Below, piece after piece: positions 41,192 to 50,543 of a DNA stretch of 64,000 nucleotides; the first letter of the stretch is position 1; each line of letters starts with the position of its first letter. This DNA comes from Hymenobacter sp. CRA2 (GTDB lineage: Bacteria > Bacteroidota > Bacteroidia > Cytophagales > Hymenobacteraceae). The translations under genes were made by a program, and so were the position numbers. The stretch covers positions 558,001 through 622,000 of the forward strand of contig NZ_MVBC01000002.1 of NCBI RefSeq assembly GCF_002007105.1, in the 5' to 3' direction. Under the pieces are notes generated by a model, which was given only the letters and a program-made list of their open reading frames with translations, was not told where the DNA came from and ran no database searches.

Positions 41192-42082
41192 TCAAAGCAC
41201 TTCTAGCAGCCAGGACAGCTTCAGCAGATCCAACGCGCGCAAATCCGACTGCTCCAGGACACGGCGGCGCAGCCGCCACTCGGCGGCGCGCAATCCAGCC
41301 AGAGCCAAGCGGCTCAGTCCCAACCGGCGCAGCCGCAGCGCCGTGCCCAGCAGGCGGGTATCGGTGCCCAACCCTTCGGAGCGGTAGAGCGCGGCCAGGT
41401 TCAGTACCGCGTCGTGCGACTTTTGCAGAAACACCGGTGCCGGCTCCAGCCCGTCGTGGCGCACGGGGTTATCAAGGTGCAGCACGGGTACTTGGGCTTC
41501 GCGCAGGCGCCAGCCAAATTTGGTGTCCTCGTGACCGTAGCGAGTAAGGCTTTCATCCAGGCTGAAGCCGCGAAACAGCTCGGCCCGGATGAGCAGGTTG
41601 TTGATGGTCAGCTGGGCGTACGGGTCTCGTTGCCGCGCGGCCGCCGGGCGCGCCTCGCGCTGCCAGCCGTAATACCAGCGCAGGTGCAGCACCGGGTCAG
41701 CCGGTGGGGCATCGGCATAACAAGTACCGCCCACCAATACTGGCGCCTGCGACGCCACCGCTGCGTAACGGGCGATGAAGCCGGCGTCGGGCAGGGAGCT
41801 GTCGTTATCGAGCAGCAGCAGCCAGGGGTGCCGGGCCCAGGCCACCAGCTGATTGCGGATAGCCGCCCGGCCTACGTTGTGGGGCAGCTCGCGGTAGTGC
41901 ACGCCGGGCAGCGCGGCCAGCGGGCGGTGTTGCGCCCGAACAGGCGGGGCCGAGCCGTCGTCGAGCAGCAGGATTTCCGCGGGGCCGGGCCAGTTGGCCA
42001 GCTGTGCCCGCAGGGCCTGCACCAAGGTCTCGACGGGCCAGTTGTACACGGGAATCAGGACGGAAAGGCCTGCTTCGGGCAT
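41192..42082 (-). CDS. family 2 glycosyltransferase
   Basis: A 296-residue GT-A fold transferase. LSVLIPVYNWPVETLVQAL opens the nucleotide-binding domain, LLLLDDGSAPP and LLLLDNDSSLP carry the two acidic motifs (the DxD is LDNDS), and GHEDTKFGWRL near 190 is the ED motif. It has no membrane segment. It starts 3 nt after the ftsE stop, so the two are cotranscribed. The glycan it acts on is unknown; no glycan locus is adjacent. Confidence 0.88.
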   Translation of the reverse strand: MPEAGLSVLIPVYNWPVETLVQALRAQLANWPGPAEILLLDDGSAPPVRAQHRPLAALPGVHYRELPHNVGRAAIRNQLVAWARHPWLLLLDNDSSLPDAGFIARYAAVASQAPVLVGGTCYADAPPADPVLHLRWYYGWQREARPAAARQRDPYAQLTINNLLIRAELFRGFSLDESLTRYGHEDTKFGWRLREAQVPVLHLDNPVRHDGLEPAPVFLQKSHDAVLNLAALYRSEGLGTDTRLLGTALRLRRLGLSRLALAGLRAAEWRLRRRVLEQSDLRALDLLKLSWLLEVL

Positions 42083-42085
42083 GAC

Positions 42086-42793
<708 letters not shown>

Positions 42794-42895
42794 GAGGTTA
42801 GCAATTAAGGACCAAGGGTGAGCAATCAAAAAGGCCCCGGACTTAAACGCGGCATAAGTTACCTGCGCAGTCCTGAGGCCCCTCCTGCCCAAACC

Positions 42896-43099
42896 CTAAA
42901 TAGCCAAGGGCTGCAGCTTGCCGAACTCCAGCCCCTCAATCACCGCCGCCAGCTCGGTTTCTTTGCCTTCCAGTCCGTAGCGGTGCAAATCCTTCAGCGG
43001 GCGGTCGGCGCGGAAGTAGGCAATGAGCACGAACTCATCGTCGCGGAGCTGGATGTAGTCCGGAATCTTGGCCTTGCCTTTGACTTTGATGATGTACAT
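42896..43099 (-). CDS. 67-residue conserved-looking small protein
   Basis: MYIIKVKGKAKIPDYIQLRD opens a compact soluble protein with an even mix of charged and hydrophobic residues and alternating beta-like strands, ending EFGKLQPLAI. It has protein-like codon use and lies in the same direction between fsa and ftsE, about 90 nt after fsa and 102 nt before ftsE. I do not recognise a named family. Its context suggests co-expression with its neighbours. Confidence 0.7.
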   Translation of the reverse strand: MYIIKVKGKAKIPDYIQLRDDEFVLIAYFRADRPLKDLHRYGLEGKETELAAVIEGLEFGKLQPLAI

Positions 43100-43105
43100 G
43101 ATGCT

Positions 43106-43185
43106 AATGTGAGAAATGTGAAAATGTGAAAAATGTGAGAATGGTCACTCGGCACATTCCGCACATTTTTCACATTTCACACATT
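43106..43185. repeat. AATGTG/CACATT inverted low-complexity repeat
   Basis: Four AATGTG words (43106-43137) face four CACATT words (43153-43185), giving an imperfect stem between fsa and the small gene. Confidence 0.6.
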
Positions 43186-43191
43186 AACAAT

Positions 43192-43848
43192 TTAACCGTT
43201 GACCTTCTTGTGGTCGGCCAGGAAGGTGGCCAGGCCTTTGTCGGTCAGCGGGTGGTTCAGCAGGCCGGTGATGACGTTCAGCGGGCAGGTCACCACGTCG
43301 GCGCCCACTTCGGCGCACTGGATCAGGTGCGGCACGTGGCGCAGCGAGGCGGCCAGCACTTGCGTGGGGTAGCCGTAGTTGCCGAAGATGTTCACGATCT
43401 GCTCGATGAGCTGAATGCCGTCATGGCCGATGTCGTCGAGGCGGCCGACGAAGGGCGACACGTAGGTAGCGCCGGCTTTGGCGGCCAGCAGGGCCTGCCC
43501 GGCCGAAAAGATCAGCGTGCAGTTGGTCTTGATGCCTTTCTCCGAGAAGTACTTGATGGCCTTTACGCCGTCGCGAATCATAGGCACCTTCACCACGATG
43601 TTGGGGTGCAGTTCGGCCAGCTCTTCGCCTTCGCGGATGATTTCCTCGTAGGTGGTGCCGATTACCTCAGCCGACACGTCGCCGTCCACCAGCTCGCAGA
43701 TGCGCTTGTAGTGGGCCATCACGTTGTCCACGCCGCCGATGCCTTCCTTGGCCATCAGCGAGGGGTTGGTGGTTACGCCGTCGAGCACACCCAGCTCCAC
43801 GGCTTCCTGAATGTCCTTCAGGTTGGCGGTGTCAATGAAAAACTTCAT
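43192..43848 (-). CDS. fsa: fructose-6-phosphate aldolase / TalC-type transaldolase
   Basis: A 218-residue single-domain TIM-barrel enzyme of the short transaldolase family. [13 protein letters not shown] and GVTTNPSL are the family start, NIVVKVPM holds the Schiff-base lysine (Lys87), [17 protein letters not shown] and [10 protein letters not shown] follow. It splits fructose 6-phosphate to dihydroxyacetone and glyceraldehyde 3-phosphate, or acts as a transaldolase in the pentose phosphate pathway; the sequence alone does not decide between these. It is first in a run with the small gene, ftsE and GT2. Confidence 0.93.
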   Translation of the reverse strand: MKFFIDTANLKDIQEAVELGVLDGVTTNPSLMAKEGIGGVDNVMAHYKRICELVDGDVSAEVIGTTYEEIIREGEELAELHPNIVVKVPMIRDGVKAIKYFSEKGIKTNCTLIFSAGQALLAAKAGATYVSPFVGRLDDIGHDGIQLIEQIVNIFGNYGYPTQVLAASLRHVPHLIQCAEVGADVVTCPLNVITGLLNHPLTDKGLATFLADHKKVNG

Positions 43849-43885
43849 CAGGGAAAGACTTAAAACGAAAATACTGGCCCAAAGC

Positions 43886-43941
43886 TAATCACGGATTTAA
43901 ACGGATTGGGCGGATTCCACGGATTTTGTGGACGGTATGGC
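43886..43941 (+). repeat. copy C of 54-nt dispersed repeat
   Basis: Starts TAATCACGGATTTAAACGG and continues GGCGGATTCCACGGATT and GTGGACGGTATGG. This copy lies upstream of fsa, not at a stop codon. Confidence 0.75.
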
Positions 43942-44021
43942 ATCGAAAACGAGGCCGATAGGCGCCGGCTGCCAGCAGCAAGCCATATGCCTCCGCTGCC
44001 CCTCCGCTTTCAGCTATGGGC

Positions 44022-44120
44022 AAAAAAAAAGCGAACCAGTATCGCACCGCTACAACCGCCTGCCCTTGCTACCTTCCGGTCCTGGGGGAGTTCAGCGGGA
44101 GCTGGTCGTACTGATTCGCC
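44022..44120 (-). ncRNA. ffs: SRP RNA (4.5S-type)
   Basis: On the minus strand the RNA would start GCGAATCAGTA (44119) and end TACTGGTTCGC followed by nine Ts (44030-44022), so its ends pair. The apical domain reads CCCAGGACCGGAAGGTAGCA followed by AGGGCAGG, the universally conserved symmetric-loop and GGAA tetraloop region that binds the Ffh M domain. Length, about 99 nt, is normal for the small bacterial SRP RNA. A canonical promoter precedes it and the 3' stem with its T9 tail acts as terminator. The ffh gene is in this window at 5456-6796. Confidence 0.94.
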
Positions 44121-44124
44121 GGTG

Positions 44125-44156
44125 CAAAGATACCACAGCGCTTTCGGGCAAAGCAA
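44125..44156 (-). promoter_or_regulatory. promoter of ffs
   Basis: On the minus strand TTG (44156-44154), 21 nt and TATCTTTG (44132-44125) match the Bacteroidota consensus; the RNA begins about 6 nt after the -7 box. Confidence 0.8.
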
Positions 44157-44255
44157 GCCCAAGGGCAAAAAATGCCCGAAAATATCTTCCCAAAGTCGGT
44201 TAGCTAGGTACAAGCCCTTGGTTCACAAGCCACCTGCCACGTCATCCGGCCCGAA

Positions 44256-44301
44256 AAAAACATGATGACCGCGGTCCGAAAGTGCGCATTGACACCTTCG
44301 G
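44256..44301 (-). terminator. possible terminator of beta-barrel gene
   Basis: On the minus strand CCGAAGGTG and CACTTTCGG form a stem (44301-44276), then GACCGCGGTC and a T7 run at 44262-44256. Confidence 0.45.
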
Positions 44302-44326
44302 GCGACGGCCACCCGCTATGGGGCAC

Positions 44327-45049
44327 CTAGCGCAGAGGAGCCACCCGCAGGGCCATGCCGAAGCTGATTTGGCTGGCGAAGTGCCGGAACGGGTATTGCT
44401 CGCCGTTCAGCTCGATGTTGCGGGCCACGCGGAGCATGCTGCGCTCGTAACGGGCCGTGAGCATGACGCGGCCCAGCTCGTAGCCCACGCCGGCCTGCCA
44501 GGCCACGCCGAGGCGCCGCATGCTGCTGTTGATGCTGTGCACGATGGCGTAATCCTGCCCGCTGCGCTCATAGCCGGTGGGAATGCGCACGGCCAGCACC
44601 GGGCCGCTCAGGGCCAAAAAATGCTCGCCGAAGCGGAAGCCCAGGGGCAGGGCTACGTTCAGGCGCTGCCAGTCCTGAGAGGTAGCCAGCGTGCTGAAAT
44701 CGGTAGGCGCCGTGGCGGGCACGGGCTCCACGGTATTGGTCACGCGGTGCCAGCTCTGGTTACGCGAGTACGACAACTCGGGCTGCAGCAGCCACCGGCG
44801 CTCCGGGCCGAAGTTGTAGCGCCCCCAGAACCCGATGCGGAAGCCCGGGGAGGGCGTGGTCATGCGCGGCACCACCCGGTACTGCCCCACCGCAAAAGCG
44901 GGCTGCTGATTGGTCACGCGAAACAGATCGTGGCCGAAGAGCATGCCGCCCTGCAGCGCAGCCCGGGTGGGGGCTGCTGCTGCGGGGACAAGGGTTTGGG
45001 CCTGGGCCGCGGAAGCGGCCAAGAGTAGTAGAAGTAAAAGTTTTTTCAA
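44327..45049 (-). CDS. outer-membrane beta-barrel protein
   Basis: A 240-residue protein with a signal peptide ending near residue 18 (AAQAQ). The mature part shows paired strands with aromatic ends (FRIGFWGRYNFGPERRWLLQ, WQRLNVALPLGFRFGEHF, VMLTARYERSM) and ends with an amphipathic strand, as in PorT-like or generic outer-membrane barrel proteins of the phylum. Function is unknown. It is divergent from guaA. Confidence 0.82.
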   Translation of the reverse strand: MKKLLLLLLLAASAAQAQTLVPAAAAPTRAALQGGMLFGHDLFRVTNQQPAFAVGQYRVVPRMTTPSPGFRIGFWGRYNFGPERRWLLQPELSYSRNQSWHRVTNTVEPVPATAPTDFSTLATSQDWQRLNVALPLGFRFGEHFLALSGPVLAVRIPTGYERSGQDYAIVHSINSSMRRLGVAWQAGVGYELGRVMLTARYERSMLRVARNIELNGEQYPFRHFASQISFGMALRVAPLR

Positions 45050-45259
45050 GCAGGGTAAGCGTAGGCAGAGTGCGGAGTATTACCTCAAAAAAGCAAATTC
45101 CGGCGCCGCCATGCAACTCAAAAAACGCATATAGGCATGTTTACCAATAAATTACTGAGCAGCCCTTTTCTTATCCTATTTCCGCCCGTGGCGTTAGTCT
45201 GCCGGCTTGGGGTTGGGCGCCTTTTCGGGCCCTTCCCTGAGCCTTCCTGCGTAAGCGGG

Positions 45260-45291
45260 TTGGATGGCAAGGCTTTGCCGCCCTACCTTTG
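45260..45291 (+). promoter_or_regulatory. guaA promoter, -7 box 3 nt before the ATG
   Basis: TTG (45260-45262), 21 nt and TACCTTTG (45284-45291). The ATG is at 45295, so the mRNA should start at or inside the start codon region. Confidence 0.7.
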
Positions 45292-45294
45292 CCC

Positions 45295-46827
45295 ATGCCT
45301 CAACAGATTTTGATCCTTGATTTCGGGTCGCAGTACACGCAGCTCATTGCGCGGCGCATCCGCGAGCTGAACGTCTTCTGCGAAATCCACCCCTTCACGC
45401 ACGCCCCGGACCTCACTGAGGATATCCGGGGCGTTGTGCTTTCGGGCTCGCCCTGCTCGGTGCGCGACCCGGAGGCCCCCAACCCCGACCTCGCTAAGTA
45501 CCTGGGCCGGGTGCCGGTGCTCGGCGTGTGCTACGGCGCTCAGCTGCTGGCCCACCAGGGCGGCGGCGAAGTGCTGCCGGCCACCATCCGCGAGTACGGC
45601 CGGGCCCGCCTGCACCACATCGAGCAAGGCTCGCCGCTGATGCAGGGCCTGAGCCTGGACTCGCAGGTGTGGATGTCGCATGGCGACACGATTAAGACGC
45701 TGCCTGCAGGCTTCGACATCATTGCCAGCACGCCGGAGGTAGCCGTGGCGGCCTACCACGTGCAGGGCCAGCCCACCTACGGCATTCAGTTTCACCCCGA
45801 GGTGACGCACTCCACCGAGGGCAAGCGGCTGCTGCGCAACTTCGTGGTCGATATCTGCCAATGCGCGCAGGACTGGACGCCCGAGCACTACGTGGACACG
45901 GCCGTGGCGGCCCTACAAAACACCATCGGGCCCGACGACCAGGTAATCCTGGGCCTCTCCGGGGGCGTGGATTCGTCGGTGGCGGCTTTGCTGCTGCACC
46001 GCGCCATTGGCCCGCGCCTGCACGGCATCTTCGTCAACAACGGGCTGCTGCGCAAGGAGGAGTTTGAGAGCGTGCTCCACTCCTACCAGGGCCTGGGCCT
46101 GAACGTGACGGGCGTGGACGCATCGGAAGAGTTTTACGCGGCGCTGAAGGGACTCTCCGACCCCGAGCAGAAGCGGAAGGCCATCGGGCGCACCTTTATT
46201 GAGGTGTTCGACCGCGAAGCCCACAAGGTGGAAGGGGCGCGCTGGCTGGCGCAGGGCACCATTTACCCCGACGTGATTGAGTCCGTGTCGGTGAAAGGCC
46301 CGGCCGTGACCATCAAGAGCCACCACAACGTGGGCGGCCTGCCGGCCGAAATGAACCTGAAGGTGGTGGAGCCGCTGCGCATGCTCTTTAAGGATGAGGT
46401 GCGCGAAGTGGGCGAAACCCTCGGGCTGCCGCACCACATCCTGCACCGCCACCCCTTCCCCGGCCCCGGCCTGGGCATCCGCATCCTGGGCGACATCACC
46501 CCCGAGAAAGTGCGCCTGCTGCAAGCCGCCGACGCGGTGTTTATCGATGCGCTGCACCAGACCGGGCTGTACGAGAAAGTATGGCAGGCCGGCGCCATTT
46601 TGCTGCCCATCCAGAGCGTGGGCGTGATGGGCGACGAGCGGACCTACGAGCAGGTAGTGGCCCTGCGCGCCGTGACCAGCGTGGATGGTATGACGGCCGA
46701 CTGGGCCCACCTACCCTACGACTTCCTGGCCGATGTATCAAACCGCATCATCAACCAGGTGCGCGGCATCAACCGCGTGGTCTACGACATTTCGTCGAAG
46801 CCGCCGGCGACGATTGAGTGGGAATAA
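45295..46827 (+). CDS. guaA: GMP synthase (glutamine-hydrolysing)
   Basis: A 510-residue enzyme of normal length. The class I glutaminase domain (1-190) has the nucleophile Cys79 in [10 protein letters not shown] and the His/Glu pair in QFHPEVTHS. The ATP pyrophosphatase domain follows with [14 protein letters not shown] (P-loop) near 222, and the dimerisation domain with [17 protein letters not shown]. It converts XMP to GMP in purine synthesis. Any start earlier than 45295 lies in the -7 box. A hairpin terminator follows. Confidence 0.98.
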   Translation: MPQQILILDFGSQYTQLIARRIRELNVFCEIHPFTHAPDLTEDIRGVVLSGSPCSVRDPEAPNPDLAKYLGRVPVLGVCYGAQLLAHQGGGEVLPATIREYGRARLHHIEQGSPLMQGLSLDSQVWMSHGDTIKTLPAGFDIIASTPEVAVAAYHVQGQPTYGIQFHPEVTHSTEGKRLLRNFVVDICQCAQDWTPEHYVDTAVAALQNTIGPDDQVILGLSGGVDSSVAALLLHRAIGPRLHGIFVNNGLLRKEEFESVLHSYQGLGLNVTGVDASEEFYAALKGLSDPEQKRKAIGRTFIEVFDREAHKVEGARWLAQGTIYPDVIESVSVKGPAVTIKSHHNVGGLPAEMNLKVVEPLRMLFKDEVREVGETLGLPHHILHRHPFPGPGLGIRILGDITPEKVRLLQAADAVFIDALHQTGLYEKVWQAGAILLPIQSVGVMGDERTYEQVVALRAVTSVDGMTADWAHLPYDFLADVSNRIINQVRGINRVVYDISSKPPATIEWE

Positions 46828-46842
46828 GGCATTAGCTAAACC

Positions 46843-46886
46843 GGGCCAATTATTCGGAGCCGGGGCTGGCTCCGGATAATTGGCCC
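46843..46886 (+). terminator. terminator-like hairpin after guaA
   Basis: A 19-bp stem with one G-U pair (46843-46861 with 46868-46886). A -7-like AACCTTTG (46887-46894) directly follows, possibly the promoter of the lipoprotein gene. Confidence 0.75.
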
Positions 46887-46982
46887 AACCTTTGCACCCA
46901 TCGTTTCGGCGCATACTTCGCCTTGGCGGGGTGCTTCCGATCAGCTTCTTCAATGCTTCTTTACTACCTCCTTTAAGTACCT

Positions 46983-48386
46983 ATGTCCCGACTGCTACAT
47001 TATCCGAGCGGTATGCTGCTTGCGCTGGCCCTGACCCTGGGCGCCTGCTCCCACGACGACGCGCCAGCCCCGCTGAGCGTGACGGCCAGCACCGACCCGA
47101 ACGCGGCGCCGACCATTGAGCCTAGCTCCAGTGCCGTGACACCGCCGACCAAGCCGCTCGACCCGGCTGCGGCCTTCGACCTAGACAACGCGCTTTTTCT
47201 GCCCACCCCGCCTAACGCTGCCCCGGTTCCGGCGCCGTGGGCACCCGGAGCTCCCCGGGCCTTCGGTGAGGACCTGGCGCAAGACCACCGGAGTGCCGAC
47301 GGCTGGGAGGTCGTGTTCAGCTCGTTTTCGACCCGATCGTTGTCGGCGTCGTCCCATCTGCTGCTCTACAACAAGTACCGGGGCGTGATGCGCCTCTACG
47401 TCCTGAATGCCAACGGCACCGTAAGCAACCGCGCCGTACTGGCCTCCACGGCTCAGCTGCAAGGCAGCCGCGCCTACGCGTCGCCGTTGCTGGCTTTTGC
47501 CAGTCAGGCCGTCGTTGATCCAGACCAGCGTCCGACAAGCACTTCCACCCTGGAGCCCCAGTCCCTGAGTGCGGCTACGTGGTACGCCACGGAAATCGAG
47601 CTGGCTTACGACTCCAACATGCGCACCTACGACTTTGCTTCCTTGGCATTGGGCTGGAAGCTCGTCAGCGCTGAGGTGGCAGATGTACGCCTGGGCGGCA
47701 CCGCCACGGGCAATTCCCTGCCGGTAGCTATACAGGCTCCGGAGGTTGATTTCGCCGGCCGCGGCACCTACGACGGGCCCGCCGAAATGCGCCTGACGGG
47801 CTCAGGCAGCGTAGCAGCCCTGCAGCAAGCCAACTTGCCCACCGAGGCCGCCCGCAACGTACTGGCCCAGGCCGCCGGTACCAACTGGTACCGCGGGCTG
47901 ATCAGCCAGCAGCCTGGCAACGCCGGCTCCCTGGTGTACCTGCCGACGCAGGCCCGCGTGTCCGTAGCCGCCGACGTGTTAGTGGCGTCGAATAGCTTCG
48001 CGCTGCCTGGCTACGACAACACCACCGTGACGGGCTCTGCTCCGCAGTATAACGCTGCGCCCGGGGTGTTCTTTCTAGCGGCCCGCCCCGTGGTGACAAC
48101 TCAATCCTCCTCGGGCGGCACGTACACCTATACCCTGGATGCGGCCTCGGTCCGCTACCGCTTCAACCCCGCCGTCACGGCCATTGCCGACATCCGCAAC
48201 GTGCGGCAGGAAATAGTGGCTGCCGCCCCCAACAAGGAGTGGGATGCGCCCATTTACACCGGCACCACGCTCACGGCCAACCAGCAGCTGAACGTGTACG
48301 GTGTGCGCGTGGCCTTCGACGTGGTGCCGCGCAATGGCAGCGCCGCCGTGCACATCAGCAAGACGTTCAAAGCAGACCTGCGCTAA
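46983..48386 (+). CDS. large secreted lipoprotein of unknown function
   Basis: A 467-residue lipoprotein. The signal peptide carries lipobox LGAC (Cys near residue 22), then a Pro/Ala/Thr-rich linker to about residue 85. The rest is beta-rich (VVFSSFSTRSLSASSHLLLYN, ATEIELAYDSNMRTYDFASLAL, VRYRFNPAVTAIADIRN) and has no motif I recognise. It is probably on the outer membrane surface. It has its own terminator. Confidence 0.8.
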   Translation: MSRLLHYPSGMLLALALTLGACSHDDAPAPLSVTASTDPNAAPTIEPSSSAVTPPTKPLDPAAAFDLDNALFLPTPPNAAPVPAPWAPGAPRAFGEDLAQDHRSADGWEVVFSSFSTRSLSASSHLLLYNKYRGVMRLYVLNANGTVSNRAVLASTAQLQGSRAYASPLLAFASQAVVDPDQRPTSTSTLEPQSLSAATWYATEIELAYDSNMRTYDFASLALGWKLVSAEVADVRLGGTATGNSLPVAIQAPEVDFAGRGTYDGPAEMRLTGSGSVAALQQANLPTEAARNVLAQAAGTNWYRGLISQQPGNAGSLVYLPTQARVSVAADVLVASNSFALPGYDNTTVTGSAPQYNAAPGVFFLAARPVVTTQSSSGGTYTYTLDAASVRYRFNPAVTAIADIRNVRQEIVAAAPNKEWDAPIYTGTTLTANQQLNVYGVRVAFDVVPRNGSAAVHISKTFKADLR

Positions 48387-48413
48387 CGGCCAGCCCAGCA
48401 ACAACCAACATGC

Positions 48414-48446
48414 AAAAGCCGCCCTGGAATACCGGGGCGGCTTTTT
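48414..48446 (+). terminator. terminator after lipoprotein gene
   Basis: AAAAGCCGCCC pairs with GGGCGGCTTTTT around a short loop, with T5 tail. Confidence 0.88.
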
Positions 48447-48474
48447 CGTGCTTGTTCGGGCCAGTCTCAGAAGA

Positions 48475-50382
48475 CTATGGCTGACTTCCGTCCGCTATTT
48501 CCAGCAGGGCCTGGGCTTCGTAGCTCAGCTCCACTGGCTCGCCTGTGCGCCGCAGCCGGTTGAGCTGCCGCAGAAATAGCTGCAGCCGTAGGTTTCCCTG
48601 CTGCCCGCGCAAGGTAAGCCGGGCCGCGGGCAGCTCGTAGGAAGGTTCTACCGCCCCGGCCCCGGCCCGGTCGTAGGCGTTGACCAGCGAATCAGCCAGT
48701 TCCCCCGGCTGCAGGGTGATGCGCGGCTCCCAACGGCCGTCGGCGGTTATTTGCTGAAGCTGCACCTGTCGGCCGTGGTTGCTGGCCCAAAGCCGGAACT
48801 TGCCTTCGGGCAGCGCGGCCTCCACCAGCTGCTCTTCGGCCGGCTGCTGGTAGCGGGTCAGGTCGAGGTCATCGAGCCAATAGCGGCCCTGGCCCAGCGG
48901 CCACACCTGCGCGTCGCGGGGCTGAAAGTTGTCCCAACGCGCTTCTACTTCTCCCGCCGCCACGGCGCCATATTCCACAGTCCCCGACTCGCGCTCCAGC
49001 TGGTCGCGGAGCCAGTGTTGTTGCTGCCAGCGAGCCTTGTGCTGCAGCGAGTCAGGCGGCGTCAGGCGGGCGGCGAAGAAGGGCTGCAGTACGGCGTTTC
49101 CCTGCCGGTCGACGAAAAACTCCAGGATGGACCACAAGCGCCGCTGGTCCTCCTGTGCCAGTTGGGCGCCCCGCTTGGCGTCGAAGCGGCCGTTGACCAA
49201 CAGTTGATACCGAGCGGCCGTTTCGCGCAGACGCCGCAGCTGGCTGCGCTGGGCCACGGCGAAGGCGCCCCAGGGCCCGCCGGCCGACAAAAACGTCACC
49301 ACTGCCAGGGAAGCCGGAATCCAGATAATACCCTGCCCGCGGCGCACCAGGAAGTACACGGCCATGCCCAGCAGCCAAGCCGCCAGCACCAGCACGAAGT
49401 ACCGCTCCTCGGTGATGCCGTAGGCCCGTACCCGCGTGCCGATGGCCACGGCCAGCAGGGCCAGCAGCGGGAACAAGGCGAGGTAAAACCAGCGCGCGAA
49501 GGAGCGAATCCACGCATTCTCGGCTGCGTTGCGGATGGGATGAATCAGCAGCAGGGCGAAAATGCCCGCTACGGCCAGGGCCAGTACCAGCAAGGACACC
49601 CAACCCTTGGGCAGCGTCCAGGCCAGCACGATGCGGGCCATGTAGGCATAGAGAATGGTCAGGTAGAGCACCACCAGCGGCAGCAGCACAAACTGCGTGA
49701 ACAGCTTCAGGCCCCGCGGGTAGTCGTTTTTCTGCTCCAGCGCGGCGAAGTCGCGCGGTACGCCGGCCAGGAAAAACCAGGTGTTGAACACCGTCGCCAG
49801 CACCACGAACAGGTAGGCGTACAGCCGCTCGTTCAGGTGCACCTCAAACAGCTGATCCACAGCCACCAAGGCCAGGGCGCACCCCACGAACAGCACGCCG
49901 GAGTACAGCCCGCCGATGAGAAAGCGCAGAAACAGCGTTTCGTTGTAGCGCCAGAAGCCGGGCGTATCGGCCTGGCGGCGCAGCTCGGCCAGGTACGGGC
50001 CGGTGGCCACCAGCAGGTGCAGGCCCAGCAGCAGGAGCAGCAGGCGCAGCACCCACAGAGTATTGGGCTCGGTGGGCGCCAGCGCGTACCACGTGGCGAG
50101 CAAGCCCAGCGCCGCAACCTGCCCGCCCCAGCGCCTCGTAGCCGGCCAGCGGTACCGCTCGCCCGTGAGGGCTACCGCCAAGGTAAGCGAGAGGCCTAGC
50201 GCAGCCGTCGACAGCAGTGGGAACAGCCAGGGCGGCGGCCCCTCCAGCAGCCGGCCGCCATCAAGGTGAATGAGGTAGATACCAGCGCCGCCGAGCACGA
50301 GGGCCCAAAGCAGCGTGAGCGGAAAGCGACGAATCACGGCCCCGGCCCTGGACAAAACACCTTGTAAGGATGGCAGACGCAT
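48475..50382 (-). CDS. DUF4153 integral membrane protein
   Basis: A 635-residue protein. The first ~400 residues contain about twelve hydrophobic segments; the loop FLAGVPRDFAALEQKNDYPRG and FVLLPLVVLYLTILYAYM are characteristic of DUF4153. Residues about 410-635 form a soluble domain with no known motif. Function is not established. It begins with ATG at 50382, just after a low-complexity repeat. Confidence 0.84.
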   Translation of the reverse strand: MRLPSLQGVLSRAGAVIRRFPLTLLWALVLGGAGIYLIHLDGGRLLEGPPPWLFPLLSTAALGLSLTLAVALTGERYRWPATRRWGGQVAALGLLATWYALAPTEPNTLWVLRLLLLLLGLHLLVATGPYLAELRRQADTPGFWRYNETLFLRFLIGGLYSGVLFVGCALALVAVDQLFEVHLNERLYAYLFVVLATVFNTWFFLAGVPRDFAALEQKNDYPRGLKLFTQFVLLPLVVLYLTILYAYMARIVLAWTLPKGWVSLLVLALAVAGIFALLLIHPIRNAAENAWIRSFARWFYLALFPLLALLAVAIGTRVRAYGITEERYFVLVLAAWLLGMAVYFLVRRGQGIIWIPASLAVVTFLSAGGPWGAFAVAQRSQLRRLRETAARYQLLVNGRFDAKRGAQLAQEDQRRLWSILEFFVDRQGNAVLQPFFAARLTPPDSLQHKARWQQQHWLRDQLERESGTVEYGAVAAGEVEARWDNFQPRDAQVWPLGQGRYWLDDLDLTRYQQPAEEQLVEAALPEGKFRLWASNHGRQVQLQQITADGRWEPRITLQPGELADSLVNAYDRAGAGAVEPSYELPAARLTLRGQQGNLRLQLFLRQLNRLRRTGEPVELSYEAQALLEIADGSQP

Positions 50383-50543
50383 ATGGTGAAATAGTAAGGT
50401 GGTGAAATAGTGAGTTGATGTTTAGATAGCGCCCTATTCACGCACCCCAAAGCTAAACGGCCCCGGCAACAGTTGCTGCCAGGGCCGTTTGCGCCATATG
50501 AGCCGCCAGAACGTCAACTCACCATTTCACCATCTCACCGAAT
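50383..50543. repeat. inverted pair of TTCACC/GGTGAA repeats around a terminator
   Basis: ATGGTGAAATAG and GGTGGTGAAATAGTGAGTTG (50383-50420) face CGTCAACTCACCATTTCACC (50512-50531). The right copy contains the stop codon of the binding-protein gene. Confidence 0.6.
50456..50490 (-). terminator. terminator after binding-protein gene
   Basis: AAACGGCCC and GGGCCGTTT enclose an inner GGCAAC/GTTGCTGCC stem, about 15 bp in all. Confidence 0.75.

Larger units (their letters stand above)
43849..44326. other. 478-nt intergenic region with SRP RNA gene
   Basis: Contains a dispersed repeat copy (43886-43941), the SRP RNA gene (44022-44120), its promoter (44125-44156), a small hairpin GGGCAAAAAATGCCC (44163-44177), and a hairpin with T7 tail (44256-44301) that may terminate the beta-barrel gene at 44327. 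The open frames across it overlap the RNA gene and are not protein-like. Confidence 0.7.

Noticed and set aside
43906-44265. Short open frames between fsa and the beta-barrel gene
   Set aside because: They overlap the SRP RNA gene and a dispersed repeat.
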